From Paenibacillus sp. LS1 (GTDB lineage: Bacteria; Bacillota; Bacilli; Paenibacillales; Paenibacillaceae): DNA of 64,000 bases. Below are positions 41,434 through 50,818 of the stretch, in pieces (within the stretch, counting starts at the first letter, position 1; the number at the start of each line of letters is the position of its first letter). The stretch is taken from the NCBI RefSeq assembly GCF_026013365.1, contig NZ_JAPDOE010000007.1:62001-126000 (forward strand). The letters run 5' to 3'. A program made the translations under genes and the position numbers. Below the pieces are notes generated by a model. That model did not search any database, had not been told where the DNA came from, and saw only the letters and a list, made by a program, of their open reading frames with translations.

Positions 41434-44352
41434 TCACAATGTGAATTGAATCGTCTGCAGTTTAGCGATCCCGAGCAGTTGTGCAACAGATATGGAGATC
41501 TCCGGGTGGAAGTGATCGCCATGCAGATACGAAAGGATCTCCTGAAATAAGTAGGCGGCTTCCGGACGCTTCATTAATGACAGGTTAGTAAAAGGAAGTG
41601 AGGATACCAAAATCCTGCCCTTTCCTACTTTTGCCTCAAAAGCATAAGCGAGTCGTTTAGCCCGATGGAAATGGTCCACTACCTCGATCAGCGGCTCTAC
41701 CCCGGGCAACGTATCCAAACATATCGCCGGTGTACCGTTCACCAGGTGATACCAATGCCAGTCTGAAGCCCCATCATGCGGGAAGGAGCCCAATAGTGGT
41801 ACCTGATCCCTCAAAAACATGCCCATCGTTGCACCAGGCTGTGTAGCGAACATGAGGTAATTCCAGAATACAGGCAGGTACTTGGTCTCCACTGAATCAT
41901 ATAGCCCTTCTGCCGTTGGCTGTAGCCACACACTCCCCCCATTAACCACATAATCAATGACATTGGGTGTTAACGACTGAACGATAATCAAGTCAATCTC
42001 CCGATTTTTCAACAAACGAAATCCATCGATGTGATCAACGCAATCATCATGCGCTTCACCCAGGAATGGCTGCAACTCTGCCACGGTATTCCAGAACCGA
42101 TTCGAACCCGGGTGAGACTGATAAAAAGGAAACGACCAGCCCTGCCATACATTGGCTACATGTCTCTCCGAATCACCTGACCGCAGCTCTGCTTCGATCC
42201 GAAAAGCAGCTGCTCCTTCATGAGGTGCTCTAGTGACAATGCTTCCCAATGACATGACGGACCCACATTGGATTTCTCCGGTTTTCCATTCTCCTTCGGT
42301 AAGTATCACATCATCGCTAATCAACTTCCACTGTATGGATGCATCCTTAAGCGGATCTTTACCATAGTGTGATATGCGGACATCAACATGAATAGGTTCT
42401 CCGGCGTAGAATGTACGTTCCTTGCAGCTTAACAACAGCACCACATCTGCGTTGAACCGCATGAATTCTTCAGGTGTTGTAATGCCTTTGTCGTCCCAGA
42501 ATACATCCAGAATGCCCGTCGTAGCATGTCCCTGCCCTGGAAAATCGCGGATGTCCAGCAGCTGCACGCCTGCAGCATCTGGTGTTCGTCGAATCCGCTC
42601 CATGGCTTCTTTTAAGGAACGCATCAAATGTGTGCCGGTGGCCTGTTGAAAATGCTCCAGGTCCTCCATCATGCCTTTGTTAGACAATGATTCTTCGATC
42701 GGGCCTAACCAACTAGGGCGCAGAACGCCAGTATACTTTGCTCGCTCTTGGGGCCGCGCATACATGGTGAACTGTGCATGTTCGTGTCCAATAACAGGTT
42801 GCTCCGCAAGTCGGGTAACCGCATGATAATCCAGCGTGGTATCCGGTACAGCTGATAAAGTGGACTCCAGTGGGGGATGCCAGTTCAATGACTGAATATA
42901 ATAATCTCCTTCCCGCCCTTGCGCCGGAAGCTGTCCAAAACCTGTATTGTCCGTATATAACCGTGTGGGGTCCATATCCCTTGCCCTCGATACCAAGGCA
43001 TTGAGTTCAGGATGGCCATTCGGACCAATCAGTTCATTCCCCATGGAGAACATGACGAATGAAGGATGTCTGTGCAGCGATTGCAGCAACCCGTCCAGTT
43101 CTTGTGTCAAATAGGACAACACTTCAGCGGGCGCAGACTGATCGGGTTGCTCAAAAAATCGAGACCAATGTGGAAGTTCTGCCTGCACCAGCATGCCCTC
43201 TTCATCAGCGGCGTCCCAGAATGGTTCTGGCGCACTCCACCCATGCAGACGGACATGGTTGAATCCGTACGATCTGGCGACTCGAAACTGCTGAAGATAA
43301 TGCTCCTTGTCCCAGACGGGATAACCCGTCAGTGGAAAGATACAGCAATCAACGTACCCGCGCAGATACACCGGCGTTCCATTCAATTCAAGCTGCTTCC
43401 CATTAGTTACAAAGGAACGTACACCAAATGATTGCTCCTGCTGGTCCAGTTCCTGTTCACCGTCATGCAGACGGATCACTGCTCTGTATAATTGAGGGGA
43501 TTCATCCGACCATTTTGCGATAGACTTCTCTATTCCAAGCTCCAATCGCCACTGGTCTATTACAGCGTTGCTTTCAGTTGAAACTACGGAGCTTATATCA
43601 GCATGCACTGGAGCACTCAGCTCCACATGACAACTGTAGCGATCAAGCCATGTGCCGTCTGGATGCTGGATATCCACATGCAATTGCATCGCTCTGGCCG
43701 ATTCATTTGCGGTAGCGCTTACAGTACAATCAACCAGAATGGCTCCAGTTTCAGCATCTGGTTGAATGCGTAACGTCTGAACTCGGCATGGGGGCAGAAT
43801 GTCCAGATAAGCACCACCCGTGACTCCCCCCCAGGCTGTAGCTGTATGCAATGAATGAATATGGCTGCCGGCCAGCGGAAGTTTCATCGTATTATCCACG
43901 CGAATCTCTATCCGATTCACTTCTCCCTGTTTCACCAGAGAGGTAACATCCCACTTCTGTTGATTCACCAAACTATCTTGCTGCCCAGCATACTGTCCAT
44001 TGATCCAAAGATTCGTGGTCCAGCGGACTCCTTCCAATCTGAATACATACTGGCAGCCGGAATCGTCTGATGGAACATGAATATCCTGAGCATACCAGGC
44101 TGATCCTTCATACTCACGTACCTTGGTCCAGGTATCGATTCGTTCGTATTCAGGCTCATCTCCGTACCCTTGCTCTTCCCATGAACCGGGAATCTGAATG
44201 GTTTCCCAGGATGTGGTTTCACGCCGTGAAGGCCGTGTTATTTTTTGTTCAATGAGCTTATCGGACTTATCGGACTCCAGATCCAAGCGAAACTGCCATG
44301 TTCCATTTAAGTTCAATGTATGACGTACAGCACCTATATCAGACAAATTCAT
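41434..44352 (-). CDS. GH2 family glycoside hydrolase
   Basis: About 972 residues. The order is a sugar-binding jelly roll (LNLNGTWQFRLDLE, PGSWEEQGYGDEPE, LEGVRWTTNLWINGQYAG), an immunoglobulin-like domain, a TIM barrel (NHVRLHGWSAPEPFWDAADEEGMLVQ), and C-terminal domains. HPSFVMFSMGNE carries the acid/base Glu and VIGHEHAQFT the probable nucleophile Glu. The unusual barrel end and long C-terminus, including a ThuA-like segment (KGRILVSSLPF), separate it from LacZ, so the linkage (beta-galactoside, mannoside or glucuronide) is open. No signal peptide. The ATG at 44352 has AAGGGATGG 9 bases upstream, better than the one at 44373. Confidence 0.85.
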   Translation of the reverse strand: MNLSDIGAVRHTLNLNGTWQFRLDLESDKSDKLIEQKITRPSRRETTSWETIQIPGSWEEQGYGDEPEYERIDTWTKVREYEGSAWYAQDIHVPSDDSGCQYVFRLEGVRWTTNLWINGQYAGQQDSLVNQQKWDVTSLVKQGEVNRIEIRVDNTMKLPLAGSHIHSLHTATAWGGVTGGAYLDILPPCRVQTLRIQPDAETGAILVDCTVSATANESARAMQLHVDIQHPDGTWLDRYSCHVELSAPVHADISSVVSTESNAVIDQWRLELGIEKSIAKWSDESPQLYRAVIRLHDGEQELDQQEQSFGVRSFVTNGKQLELNGTPVYLRGYVDCCIFPLTGYPVWDKEHYLQQFRVARSYGFNHVRLHGWSAPEPFWDAADEEGMLVQAELPHWSRFFEQPDQSAPAEVLSYLTQELDGLLQSLHRHPSFVMFSMGNELIGPNGHPELNALVSRARDMDPTRLYTDNTGFGQLPAQGREGDYYIQSLNWHPPLESTLSAVPDTTLDYHAVTRLAEQPVIGHEHAQFTMYARPQERAKYTGVLRPSWLGPIEESLSNKGMMEDLEHFQQATGTHLMRSLKEAMERIRRTPDAAGVQLLDIRDFPGQGHATTGILDVFWDDKGITTPEEFMRFNADVVLLLSCKERTFYAGEPIHVDVRISHYGKDPLKDASIQWKLISDDVILTEGEWKTGEIQCGSVMSLGSIVTRAPHEGAAAFRIEAELRSGDSERHVANVWQGWSFPFYQSHPGSNRFWNTVAELQPFLGEAHDDCVDHIDGFRLLKNREIDLIIVQSLTPNVIDYVVNGGSVWLQPTAEGLYDSVETKYLPVFWNYLMFATQPGATMGMFLRDQVPLLGSFPHDGASDWHWYHLVNGTPAICLDTLPGVEPLIEVVDHFHRAKRLAYAFEAKVGKGRILVSSLPFTNLSLMKRPEAAYLFQEILSYLHGDHFHPEISISVAQLLGIAKLQTIQFTL

Positions 44353-44479
44353 ATCGTATAGCCATCCCTTCATCTGGATTCTTATAAATCCAGTCTAAGA
44401 TGTGAAGCATTCCGTGACCATTGCTTATCATGGGAAGTGCATGGACAATATGATGAATCTGGAGAATGTCCAGTAATCC

Positions 44480-44493
44480 CGAAAACGTTTTAT
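44480..44493. promoter_or_regulatory. AAAACGTTTT operator upstream of GH2
   Basis: CGAAAACGTTTTAT, 128 bp before the gene; on the minus strand a TATATA -10-like box sits just upstream. Confidence 0.55.
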
Positions 44494-44527
44494 ATAACAA
44501 GCATGGGCAAAGCCCAGCACTTCGTAC

Positions 44528-46126
44528 TTATTCTTCGTTTATATCGGTAACCGATTCTTTGGAAAGGGATTGTGTTCTTGCTTGTTTGTAAGCGGATGGG
44601 GATTCCCCTACATACTTCTTGAACTTACCGTGAAAATAGTCCACGTTTGCATATCCCACTCTCGCCGCAACCTGATGGACCTTCAGTCCTTCATCCAGCA
44701 ATTCCTTGGCCTTTTCCATACGAACCTTGTCCAGAAATACATTGAAGTACTCTCCTGTATGATTCTTAAACAACTTGCCGAGATAACTGCTGTTATAGTT
44801 AAACACTTCTGCCAGTACTTCGAGCTTGAGATTTTCACCAGGATTACGCTGGATAAATTCAATCATCTGTTTCAGTACAGTATCCTTGCTACCTCCACCC
44901 ATACGTTGAATAAGTCGATTCAAATGCTCGGCTGCCATCACTTTGAGATCGGACATCGTGAATTGATGATAGACTTCGTTAATCAGAACCGAATGTTCCT
45001 GCATAATGGAGTGCATATGTTGATTCGTCGCTGCGAGCTTGTTGATTGCCAGAGAAAATACCTGTGAGAACGCCGTCTTGATCGCTTGCTCTGTTCGATG
45101 ATATGGAACCAGACGCTCTTCCATCTCACCCAGTACCCGCATGACTGATTCACTACTGCGGATGTCCAACGCATAATACAGCTTGTCCGCGAGTTCTTCC
45201 TCATCTGGTTCATGCGTTCCATCCACAGCTTCAACTCCTGGCACAATAACGCCTTCGCCTTCGTTTCCTTCATTCCATAGAATAATGCGCTGCTCCGTGA
45301 ACAAGAATCGTTCCCCAAGAGTACGATTGGCCTGAGTGTATGACCGTGCAATCTCAGCTGTAGAATGTACGGGTTCTCCTGCAGCACCATACATGTGAAT
45401 ATCCCATTCTCCCAGTAGTCCTTCCAGCTCAACATAGAGATTCCTTGCAGATGACTCGGATGTGATCGTTTCCTTCCTTAACAGACCCAGACCGGAATGG
45501 AAGGAGAATACGATGCCTCGATCTTTCTGGTCAAATGCTTCAATCAGTTTGCGCTTTATGACACTGCCCCGTTGAAGGTCGGGAGCCGAATGCATCTCCA
45601 GCAGCACAATCTGATAGTGAGGCCAATGCAGACCCAGGCTATCATCTTCCATGCTGCCCGCACCCTCCAGACTGTCAAAGAGCAAAGCCTCGATCTGATG
45701 CTCCCTATAGACGGTATCCTCACCTGCATGACGTGCCATCGTCTCCCGTTCACGGGTCAGGATCGTAGCAATACGCTCCAGCTCGCCAATAATCTCTTCT
45801 TCATCCACCGGTTTGAGCAGATACCCATCCACACCGAAACTGATGGCTTTTTTGGCATAATCAAAATCCGCATAACCGCTCAATATCAAAAAGTGCGAAT
45901 CCGGATGATTCCGGCGCACTTCTTCAATCACATCCAGCCCGGTCATACCGGGCATGCGAATATCAATAATCGTCAGATCAGGCTCCAATTCCTCAAACCG
46001 GGAGATGGCCTCACGCCCGCTGGCAGCTGTAGCAATGACCTGGAATCCGTATTTTTCCCACTCGATAATGGTGGTCAGTCCCTCACGGATGCTCGGTTCG
46101 TCATCCACCAAAAATACTTTATACAT
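44528..46126 (-). CDS. YesN-type response regulator with AraC DNA-binding domain
   Basis: 532 residues. The N-terminal receiver domain has the acidic pocket VDDEPSIREGL and the phospho-acceptor Asp55 in TIIDIRMPGMTGLDV. A long middle region is followed by two AraC helix-turn-helix units (LKLEVLAEVFNYNSSYLGKLF and HQVAARVGYANVDYFHGKFKKY). Such regulators activate nearby carbohydrate transport genes. The ATG at 46126 has GGAGGGG 7 bases upstream and overlaps the end of the kinase gene by 8 bp (ATGTATAA). Confidence 0.93.
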   Translation of the reverse strand: MYKVFLVDDEPSIREGLTTIIEWEKYGFQVIATAASGREAISRFEELEPDLTIIDIRMPGMTGLDVIEEVRRNHPDSHFLILSGYADFDYAKKAISFGVDGYLLKPVDEEEIIGELERIATILTRERETMARHAGEDTVYREHQIEALLFDSLEGAGSMEDDSLGLHWPHYQIVLLEMHSAPDLQRGSVIKRKLIEAFDQKDRGIVFSFHSGLGLLRKETITSESSARNLYVELEGLLGEWDIHMYGAAGEPVHSTAEIARSYTQANRTLGERFLFTEQRIILWNEGNEGEGVIVPGVEAVDGTHEPDEEELADKLYYALDIRSSESVMRVLGEMEERLVPYHRTEQAIKTAFSQVFSLAINKLAATNQHMHSIMQEHSVLINEVYHQFTMSDLKVMAAEHLNRLIQRMGGGSKDTVLKQMIEFIQRNPGENLKLEVLAEVFNYNSSYLGKLFKNHTGEYFNVFLDKVRMEKAKELLDEGLKVHQVAARVGYANVDYFHGKFKKYVGESPSAYKQARTQSLSKESVTDINEE

Positions 46127-47909
46127 GTTGGTCCCCTCCTGCTGGCAAAGTGAAAGAAACCTCTGTTCCTTCCCCATATACACTCGTAATCTGCAATCCA
46201 TATGGCTCCCCGTACGTCAGTGTTAAGCGTTGATGTACATTACGCATGCCAATCCGGCTCTTCTCCTGTTCCTCTGGTCCACAGATGAACTTCATCACCT
46301 CAGCCAGTCGTTCCGGCGTTATGCCTGCACCATCATCTTCTACACGGATCTGCACAATGTCCTCTACTAAACGAATACTTATATTCACACGAACTGTACC
46401 CTCTTTGTTCTCCAGACCATGGACAATCGCATTCTCAACCAGAGGCTGAATAATCAAAGGCGGAATGTACATCTTCTCCACCTCGGGATCGATATGGATC
46501 TGGAACGCAAGTCGGTCGCCGTAACGAAATTTCTGAATTTCCAAATAGGAACGTACCATTTCAAGTTCAGCCCGGAAGGTTGTTTTTCCACTACCAATCT
46601 CCAGACTCTTGCGCATTAGCTTGCCCAGCAGCCTGACGATGTTGGCAATCTCTGCTTCGCCCTTAATATGCGCTTTCATGCGAATGGACTCCAAAGCATT
46701 AAACAAGAAATGAGGATTGATCTGACTCGCCATCATTTTCAGTTTAATCTCTTTCTGGGCGATTTCCAATTGATTGTTCTGTTCGGTCGCTTCTACCACC
46801 TGCGTCATGAGTTCATTGATGCTTTTCACCATATAGTTAAACTGTCGTGACAGTTGTCCGATCTCATCGTTGCCATCAATTCTCGAAGTCACATTCAGGT
46901 CTCCTAATGCAAGCTTATTGAGATGTTTACTCAGCCGCAGCAATCGGTTCGAAGTAAGGAACGAGATGATATATACGAATAATAGGGCGATAACCAGCAC
47001 AAGGATAATAAAAATCATACCGATCATGCTGACGGTATTGGCGTCTTTGACTATATTTTTGGTGGCAAAAACTGAAATCACCTTCAGGCTGTTCATGCTT
47101 GATCCAGGGCCCAGCTCATCTATAACAATGTTGGAGGGTTCCCCCTGAAAATCAGCTTCAATGGTACCTTTTGCCTGATTCTGCAGATCGACGCCAAAAT
47201 CAAGTTCGTCCAGCGTTTTACCCACTAACTCGGTATTCTTGGCTGCAACCACATAGCCCTGCTCGTCCGTAATCAACGTCTCGAACTGCTCTTGACGCAA
47301 CAATCCATTCAGCTCATCCTGATTGATCACAATCATCAGCACACCCTCGGTCCGATATTCGGCAAAAGGTACTTTGCGTACCAAACTGAGCTTGTGTACA
47401 GGATTATCACCCTTGTCCGGAATGTAAAACCACCCGATGCTGGTCGTTTTCAGTGCCTGCTGATACCAGTAACTCTCTTCGGTCTGCTTGTCTACAGGAA
47501 TGAATTCGAGGTTGTTGATCAGTGTCGGATTAGTCGAGTAAAACCGAATGCCGGCGACTTCACGGTACAGACGCCTGTATTCTTGAAAATCTTTGTATGC
47601 GAGATAAGCCGATGTCAGCTGCACAACACTCTCGTAACGTTTGTTCACGATCTCCTTGAGATCCGCATTAAACATTAAAAGGTTGGATATGTCGGTTGGC
47701 ACACGCAGCATGGTCGCCGTCTGGCTTTTGATCTTGTCCACATTAATGATCGTCTGGCCAATCGCATTGTCCAGAGCCTGCTGGCGAAAATAACTGGTCA
47801 CAGCCAGACCGACAATCAGGACTGGAATCATGACAACCAATACATAGGAAATGAGCAATTTATGCTTTAATTTGAGATTATTCGTGGTTCGTATCAACCT
47901 TTTAAACAT
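46119..47909 (-). CDS. YesM-type sensor histidine kinase
   Basis: 596 residues. One N-terminal helix (LLISYVLVVMIPVLIVGLAV), a Cache-like extracellular region (about residues 35-290), a second helix (MIGMIFIILVLVIALLFVYI), a HAMP domain, then the short LytS/YesM-type kinase: INPHFLFNALESIRMKAHIK with the phospho-accepting His, a coiled-coil before it, and LIIQPLVENAIVHG with the ATP-binding Asn. It senses an extracellular sugar signal and phosphorylates the adjacent regulator. The ATG at 47909 has GAAGGAAGG upstream. A TGTAAGCGCTTATA cre-like site lies 22 bp before the gene. Confidence 0.93.
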   Translation of the reverse strand: MFKRLIRTTNNLKLKHKLLISYVLVVMIPVLIVGLAVTSYFRQQALDNAIGQTIINVDKIKSQTATMLRVPTDISNLLMFNADLKEIVNKRYESVVQLTSAYLAYKDFQEYRRLYREVAGIRFYSTNPTLINNLEFIPVDKQTEESYWYQQALKTTSIGWFYIPDKGDNPVHKLSLVRKVPFAEYRTEGVLMIVINQDELNGLLRQEQFETLITDEQGYVVAAKNTELVGKTLDELDFGVDLQNQAKGTIEADFQGEPSNIVIDELGPGSSMNSLKVISVFATKNIVKDANTVSMIGMIFIILVLVIALLFVYIISFLTSNRLLRLSKHLNKLALGDLNVTSRIDGNDEIGQLSRQFNYMVKSINELMTQVVEATEQNNQLEIAQKEIKLKMMASQINPHFLFNALESIRMKAHIKGEAEIANIVRLLGKLMRKSLEIGSGKTTFRAELEMVRSYLEIQKFRYGDRLAFQIHIDPEVEKMYIPPLIIQPLVENAIVHGLENKEGTVRVNISIRLVEDIVQIRVEDDGAGITPERLAEVMKFICGPEEQEKSRIGMRNVHQRLTLTYGEPYGLQITSVYGEGTEVSFTLPAGGDQHV

Positions 47910-47930
47910 GTCTGCACCTTCCTTCATCTG

Positions 47931-47944
47931 TATAAGCGCTTACA
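47931..47944 (-). promoter_or_regulatory. cre-like site before the sensor kinase
   Basis: TGTAAGCGCTTATA on the minus strand, one mismatch from the cre consensus, close to the ribosome binding site. Confidence 0.55.
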
Positions 47945-48091
47945 TATAAAGAGCAGGATCAGGATGTCCTGTCCCTTTAATTTATCATACCACATAACCG
48001 TCAGAATTCGGATTGTCATTGAACCTCGAACAGAAGAGGCCGCCATTAACATGGCGACCGGGCTTGCCGAATTATTTCTGCTGACAAAAGT

Positions 48092-49270
48092 TTAGTGACT
48101 CCTAGATGGGCGAAATCCATGTCCTTTGGCACGCCATGCTACAATCAAAGCTACCAATGATAAAGCCAAGATAGCCCAATTAAATGACGAAGCTCCCCAT
48201 TGATTCAGAAGAACACCTCCCACCATTCCCCCTAGCGCAATAGCAAGATTCCAAACGGTTGTATTAATCGGCATGACGAGATCCACACCCTGTTCGCCCG
48301 TAGCTTGAGCAAGTGCAGTCTGCAACAGGGTAGCCGCACCGCCAAATGTCAGAGCCCACAGGGCAACAGAAGCAAAGACGACAGCAACATGCTCGCTCCA
48401 AAGACCTAATACAAGGGAAACCAAAGCAAAGCCCGCAAGGCTCATCAGAACCAACATACGTAACCACCGATCAATGAACATACCTGTAACCCAAATGCCC
48501 ACCAATGCCATCAGACCAAATACAAGTAAAATGAGTCCAACCTTGGATTCCAAACCGACATCAGCGAGAAACGGAGCAATATAGGTGTATAAAATATTAT
48601 GAGCCAGCATCCAGGCCAAGACGACAGTCAAAATGGGAATGATACCGGGGGTGAACAGTACTTGCTTGACGGAGATCCGCTTATCCGCTGACTGCCCTGG
48701 ATAGTCGGGTACTTTCCAGAGCACCCAGAAAATCAGTACAAACGCCAGCAACGACATCAGCCAGAACACCGAGCGCCAGCCCATAAATGAACCCAGCAGC
48801 GTACCTGCCGGAACACCAAATGATAAGGCAATCGGCGTTCCAATCATAGCCACAGCCATGCCCCTTCCCTTGAGATGATCAGGTACCATGCGTAATGCAT
48901 AACCGCCAATCAGGCCCCAGGAGACACCAGCCGCAACACCTGCCAAGAAACGAGCGAAAAGTGTCAGCACATAGTTTGAAGAGAGCGCAGTAATGGTATT
49001 GAAGACAAGAAAACCAATAATGGACAGGAGTAAAAGCGGACGCCGCCGCCAGCCCTTTGTCAGTACCGCCACAGGTATGGCAGCAACCAGCGACCCAACA
49101 GCATAAAAGGTGACAAGTTGCCCCGCCCCTGCCTCAGAGATCTGCAGCCCTTCTTTAATTTGCGGCAGCAACCCCGCAGGAAGTGTTTCGGTCATAATGG
49201 CTATAAAACCCGCCATAGCCAGGGCCAGCAACCCTAACCACGGAAAACGATGAGAAGATATATCCGACAT
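48092..49270 (-). CDS. MFS transporter, DHA1-like drug/sugar exporter
   Basis: 392 residues with 12 predicted helices. Motif A is degenerate (TKGWRRRPLL) in loop 2-3, and ARFLAGVAAGVSWGLIGGYALRMVP is typical of the AraJ/Bcr branch of proton-driven exporters. AGGAG precedes the ATG. It is divergent from a TetR gene, and two GGATCGAT palindromes lie between them, so it is probably repressed by that regulator and induced by its substrate. A hairpin without T-run (48039-48058) lies downstream. Confidence 0.9.
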   Translation of the reverse strand: MSDISSHRFPWLGLLALAMAGFIAIMTETLPAGLLPQIKEGLQISEAGAGQLVTFYAVGSLVAAIPVAVLTKGWRRRPLLLLSIIGFLVFNTITALSSNYVLTLFARFLAGVAAGVSWGLIGGYALRMVPDHLKGRGMAVAMIGTPIALSFGVPAGTLLGSFMGWRSVFWLMSLLAFVLIFWVLWKVPDYPGQSADKRISVKQVLFTPGIIPILTVVLAWMLAHNILYTYIAPFLADVGLESKVGLILLVFGLMALVGIWVTGMFIDRWLRMLVLMSLAGFALVSLVLGLWSEHVAVVFASVALWALTFGGAATLLQTALAQATGEQGVDLVMPINTTVWNLAIALGGMVGGVLLNQWGASSFNWAILALSLVALIVAWRAKGHGFRPSRSH

Positions 49271-49315
49271 CTGTGCAGCTCCTTTTAAGGTAGTATAGAA
49301 TAAGTAATCGAATTA

Positions 49316-49388
49316 TGGATCGATCATTCCTTATATTATTCAGACTGTCTCACCTTGTCAATGACTTTTGGATCGATTAGTATATAAT
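49316..49388. promoter_or_regulatory. TetR-type operator pair and promoter between MFS and tetR genes
   Basis: TGGATCGATCA (49316-49326) and TGGATCGATTA (49369-49379) are two near-palindromes 53 bp apart. The second lies in the spacer between ATGACT and a perfect TATAAT (49383-49388) of the plus-strand promoter, which suggests autorepression. Confidence 0.6.
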
Positions 49389-49412
49389 TAAGAAAAAAAG
49401 GGGGAAACTCTT

Positions 49413-50024
49413 ATGGCAAGAACGGGACGTCCGCGTATTTTCGATCGGGATGAAACTCTATTACAGGCGATGATGCTCTTTTGGGAGCAAGGATTCGAGG
49501 CCACTTCATTACTTCAGCTTCGAGCAGCCATGGGGGATATTTCAGCAGCCAGCTTCTATGCAGCCTTTGAATCCAAAGAAGCGCTATATAAAGAAGTGGT
49601 AGAACGATATATGGGAACGTTTGGACGTGTCACCGAAAGCTTCTCGGATCTCATGCTGTCACCAAAAGAAGCAATTGAAACAACACTAAGAAGTACCGCA
49701 AAAATGCAAACTGACAGCGCACATCCATCGGGCTGTTTAATTGTGCTGTCCGCCAGCACATGTTCTTCCAAAAACAATCATATCCGTGACATTGCCGCTG
49801 AGAAAAGAAAGCTGACTCGTAACCGCCTGCAGGATTGCATCCAGCGTGCAGTAGATATTGGTGAAATTCCATCTTCCACGAATGTAGCCATGCTAACCAC
49901 CGTATTTGATACCTTTATGCAAGGCATCTCTACACAAGCCCGGGACGGCGTACCTTTTGCGACGATCGATCAGGCTATCACGGAATTCATGGGCATCTGG
50001 AACCTTGTTCAACATCCAGCCTGA
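49413..50024 (+). CDS. TetR/AcrR family regulator
   Basis: 203 residues. The N-terminal helix-turn-helix reads GFEATSLLQLRAAMGDISAASFYAAFESKEALYKEVVERY, which has the usual 'fYxxFxsKeaLy' ending; the C-terminal ligand domain is variable (GCLIVLSAS of the TetR_C group). GGGGGA precedes the ATG. Divergent from the MFS gene, which it probably represses together with itself. Confidence 0.9.
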   Translation: MARTGRPRIFDRDETLLQAMMLFWEQGFEATSLLQLRAAMGDISAASFYAAFESKEALYKEVVERYMGTFGRVTESFSDLMLSPKEAIETTLRSTAKMQTDSAHPSGCLIVLSASTCSSKNNHIRDIAAEKRKLTRNRLQDCIQRAVDIGEIPSSTNVAMLTTVFDTFMQGISTQARDGVPFATIDQAITEFMGIWNLVQHPA

Positions 50025-50063
50025 CTTTATTTACGAACTGTTGATGGGTTAGAAAAACCAAAA

Positions 50064-50090
50064 AAGGCACTCCCACGATTGGAAGTGCCT
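50064..50090 (-). terminator. Terminator of the OsmC-like gene
   Basis: AGGCACTCCCACGATTGGAAGTGCCT forms a 10-bp interrupted stem; T-run on the minus strand. May also serve the convergent TetR gene. Confidence 0.8.
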
Positions 50091-50118
50091 GCTCAGTATA
50101 CGATTTACTCATATGCTG

Positions 50119-50541
50119 TTAAGGACGAGGTGTACTTACCCCATTCAGGATCAGTTTTGGATGAATATCGGCGCTCAGCGAAGCGGAGACTGCACAATAT
50201 TTCTCTTCGGCCATTTGGATGGCTTTCCAGATGCGATAATCCGGGATATCTCCATCGACTTTGAAGATCAGATCAATGGATGTGAAGCCTTTAGGCATCT
50301 CTTCGCTGCGTGTGCCTTGCGCTTCAATCTCAATCGATTCAATTTTGTCCAGGAAAGCGTCCAGAATCATCGTAATATCGATTCCCATACAGCCGCCGAG
50401 ACCAGCCAGTAACAACTCCATCGGGGTCGCACCCTTGCTGTCACCACCATAAGCAGCAGTGGCATCCATACCAACGGCGTAGCCAGAGGGTCCTTCGGAA
50501 GTAAACGCGCGTTTGCCTTTCCATACGGTTGTTACATTCAT
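50119..50541 (-). CDS. OsmC/Ohr family peroxiredoxin-like protein
   Basis: 140 residues, a single OsmC-fold domain. The first redox cysteine is in LAGLGGCMGIDI and the second in EEKYCAVSASL, the normal pair for OsmC proteins that reduce organic hydroperoxides with thiol help. Length and motifs fit the YhfA-like subgroup. GAAGGA precedes the ATG. A repeat element (50572-50753) occupies its upstream spacer. Confidence 0.9.
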   Translation of the reverse strand: MNVTTVWKGKRAFTSEGPSGYAVGMDATAAYGGDSKGATPMELLLAGLGGCMGIDITMILDAFLDKIESIEIEAQGTRSEEMPKGFTSIDLIFKVDGDIPDYRIWKAIQMAEEKYCAVSASLSADIHPKLILNGVSTPRP

Positions 50542-50571
50542 GATGTTATCCTTCTTTCTTAGAATAAGTTA

Positions 50572-50753
50572 AGTTCAAGCGAAAAAGGTTTGCACTTGCC
50601 ACTCCGATGACAGAATAACCTTCCGATCGCTGTTATCCCCAGATTTTTTTGATTCCCTTCTTCAAGGGGAAAATCAGGGGATAAAGGCGAACGCTCCGCT
50701 TCTTCAGGTTTCTTCTGTCCTCTCCGTTCTTGTGCAAAAAGTTTAGTTGAACT
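50572..50753. repeat. Intergenic structured repeat, copy 4 (short form)
   Basis: About 182 bp between two minus-strand genes. The arms are AGTTCAAGC (50572) and AGTTGAACT (50745-50753), with inner TTTGCAC/TTGTGCAAA. The core GTTATCCCCAGATTT faces AAAATCAGGGGATAA. It lacks the AGCTTTC module. A frame crossing it resembles the one over copy 2 and is regarded as fortuitous. Confidence 0.8.
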
Positions 50754-50818
50754 GATATCGTTCACGACCTTAAATACCCGCTCCGGTACGTTCGTTCTTC
50801 CGATCGCTTTTATCTTCA

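Noticed and set aside
44501..44522. GGGC/GCCC hairpin after the YesN-type regulator
   Set aside because: Short stem and weak T-tract; not supported as a terminator.
48039..48058. CGCCAT/ATGGCG hairpin after the MFS gene
   Set aside because: No T-run on either strand, so not called a terminator.
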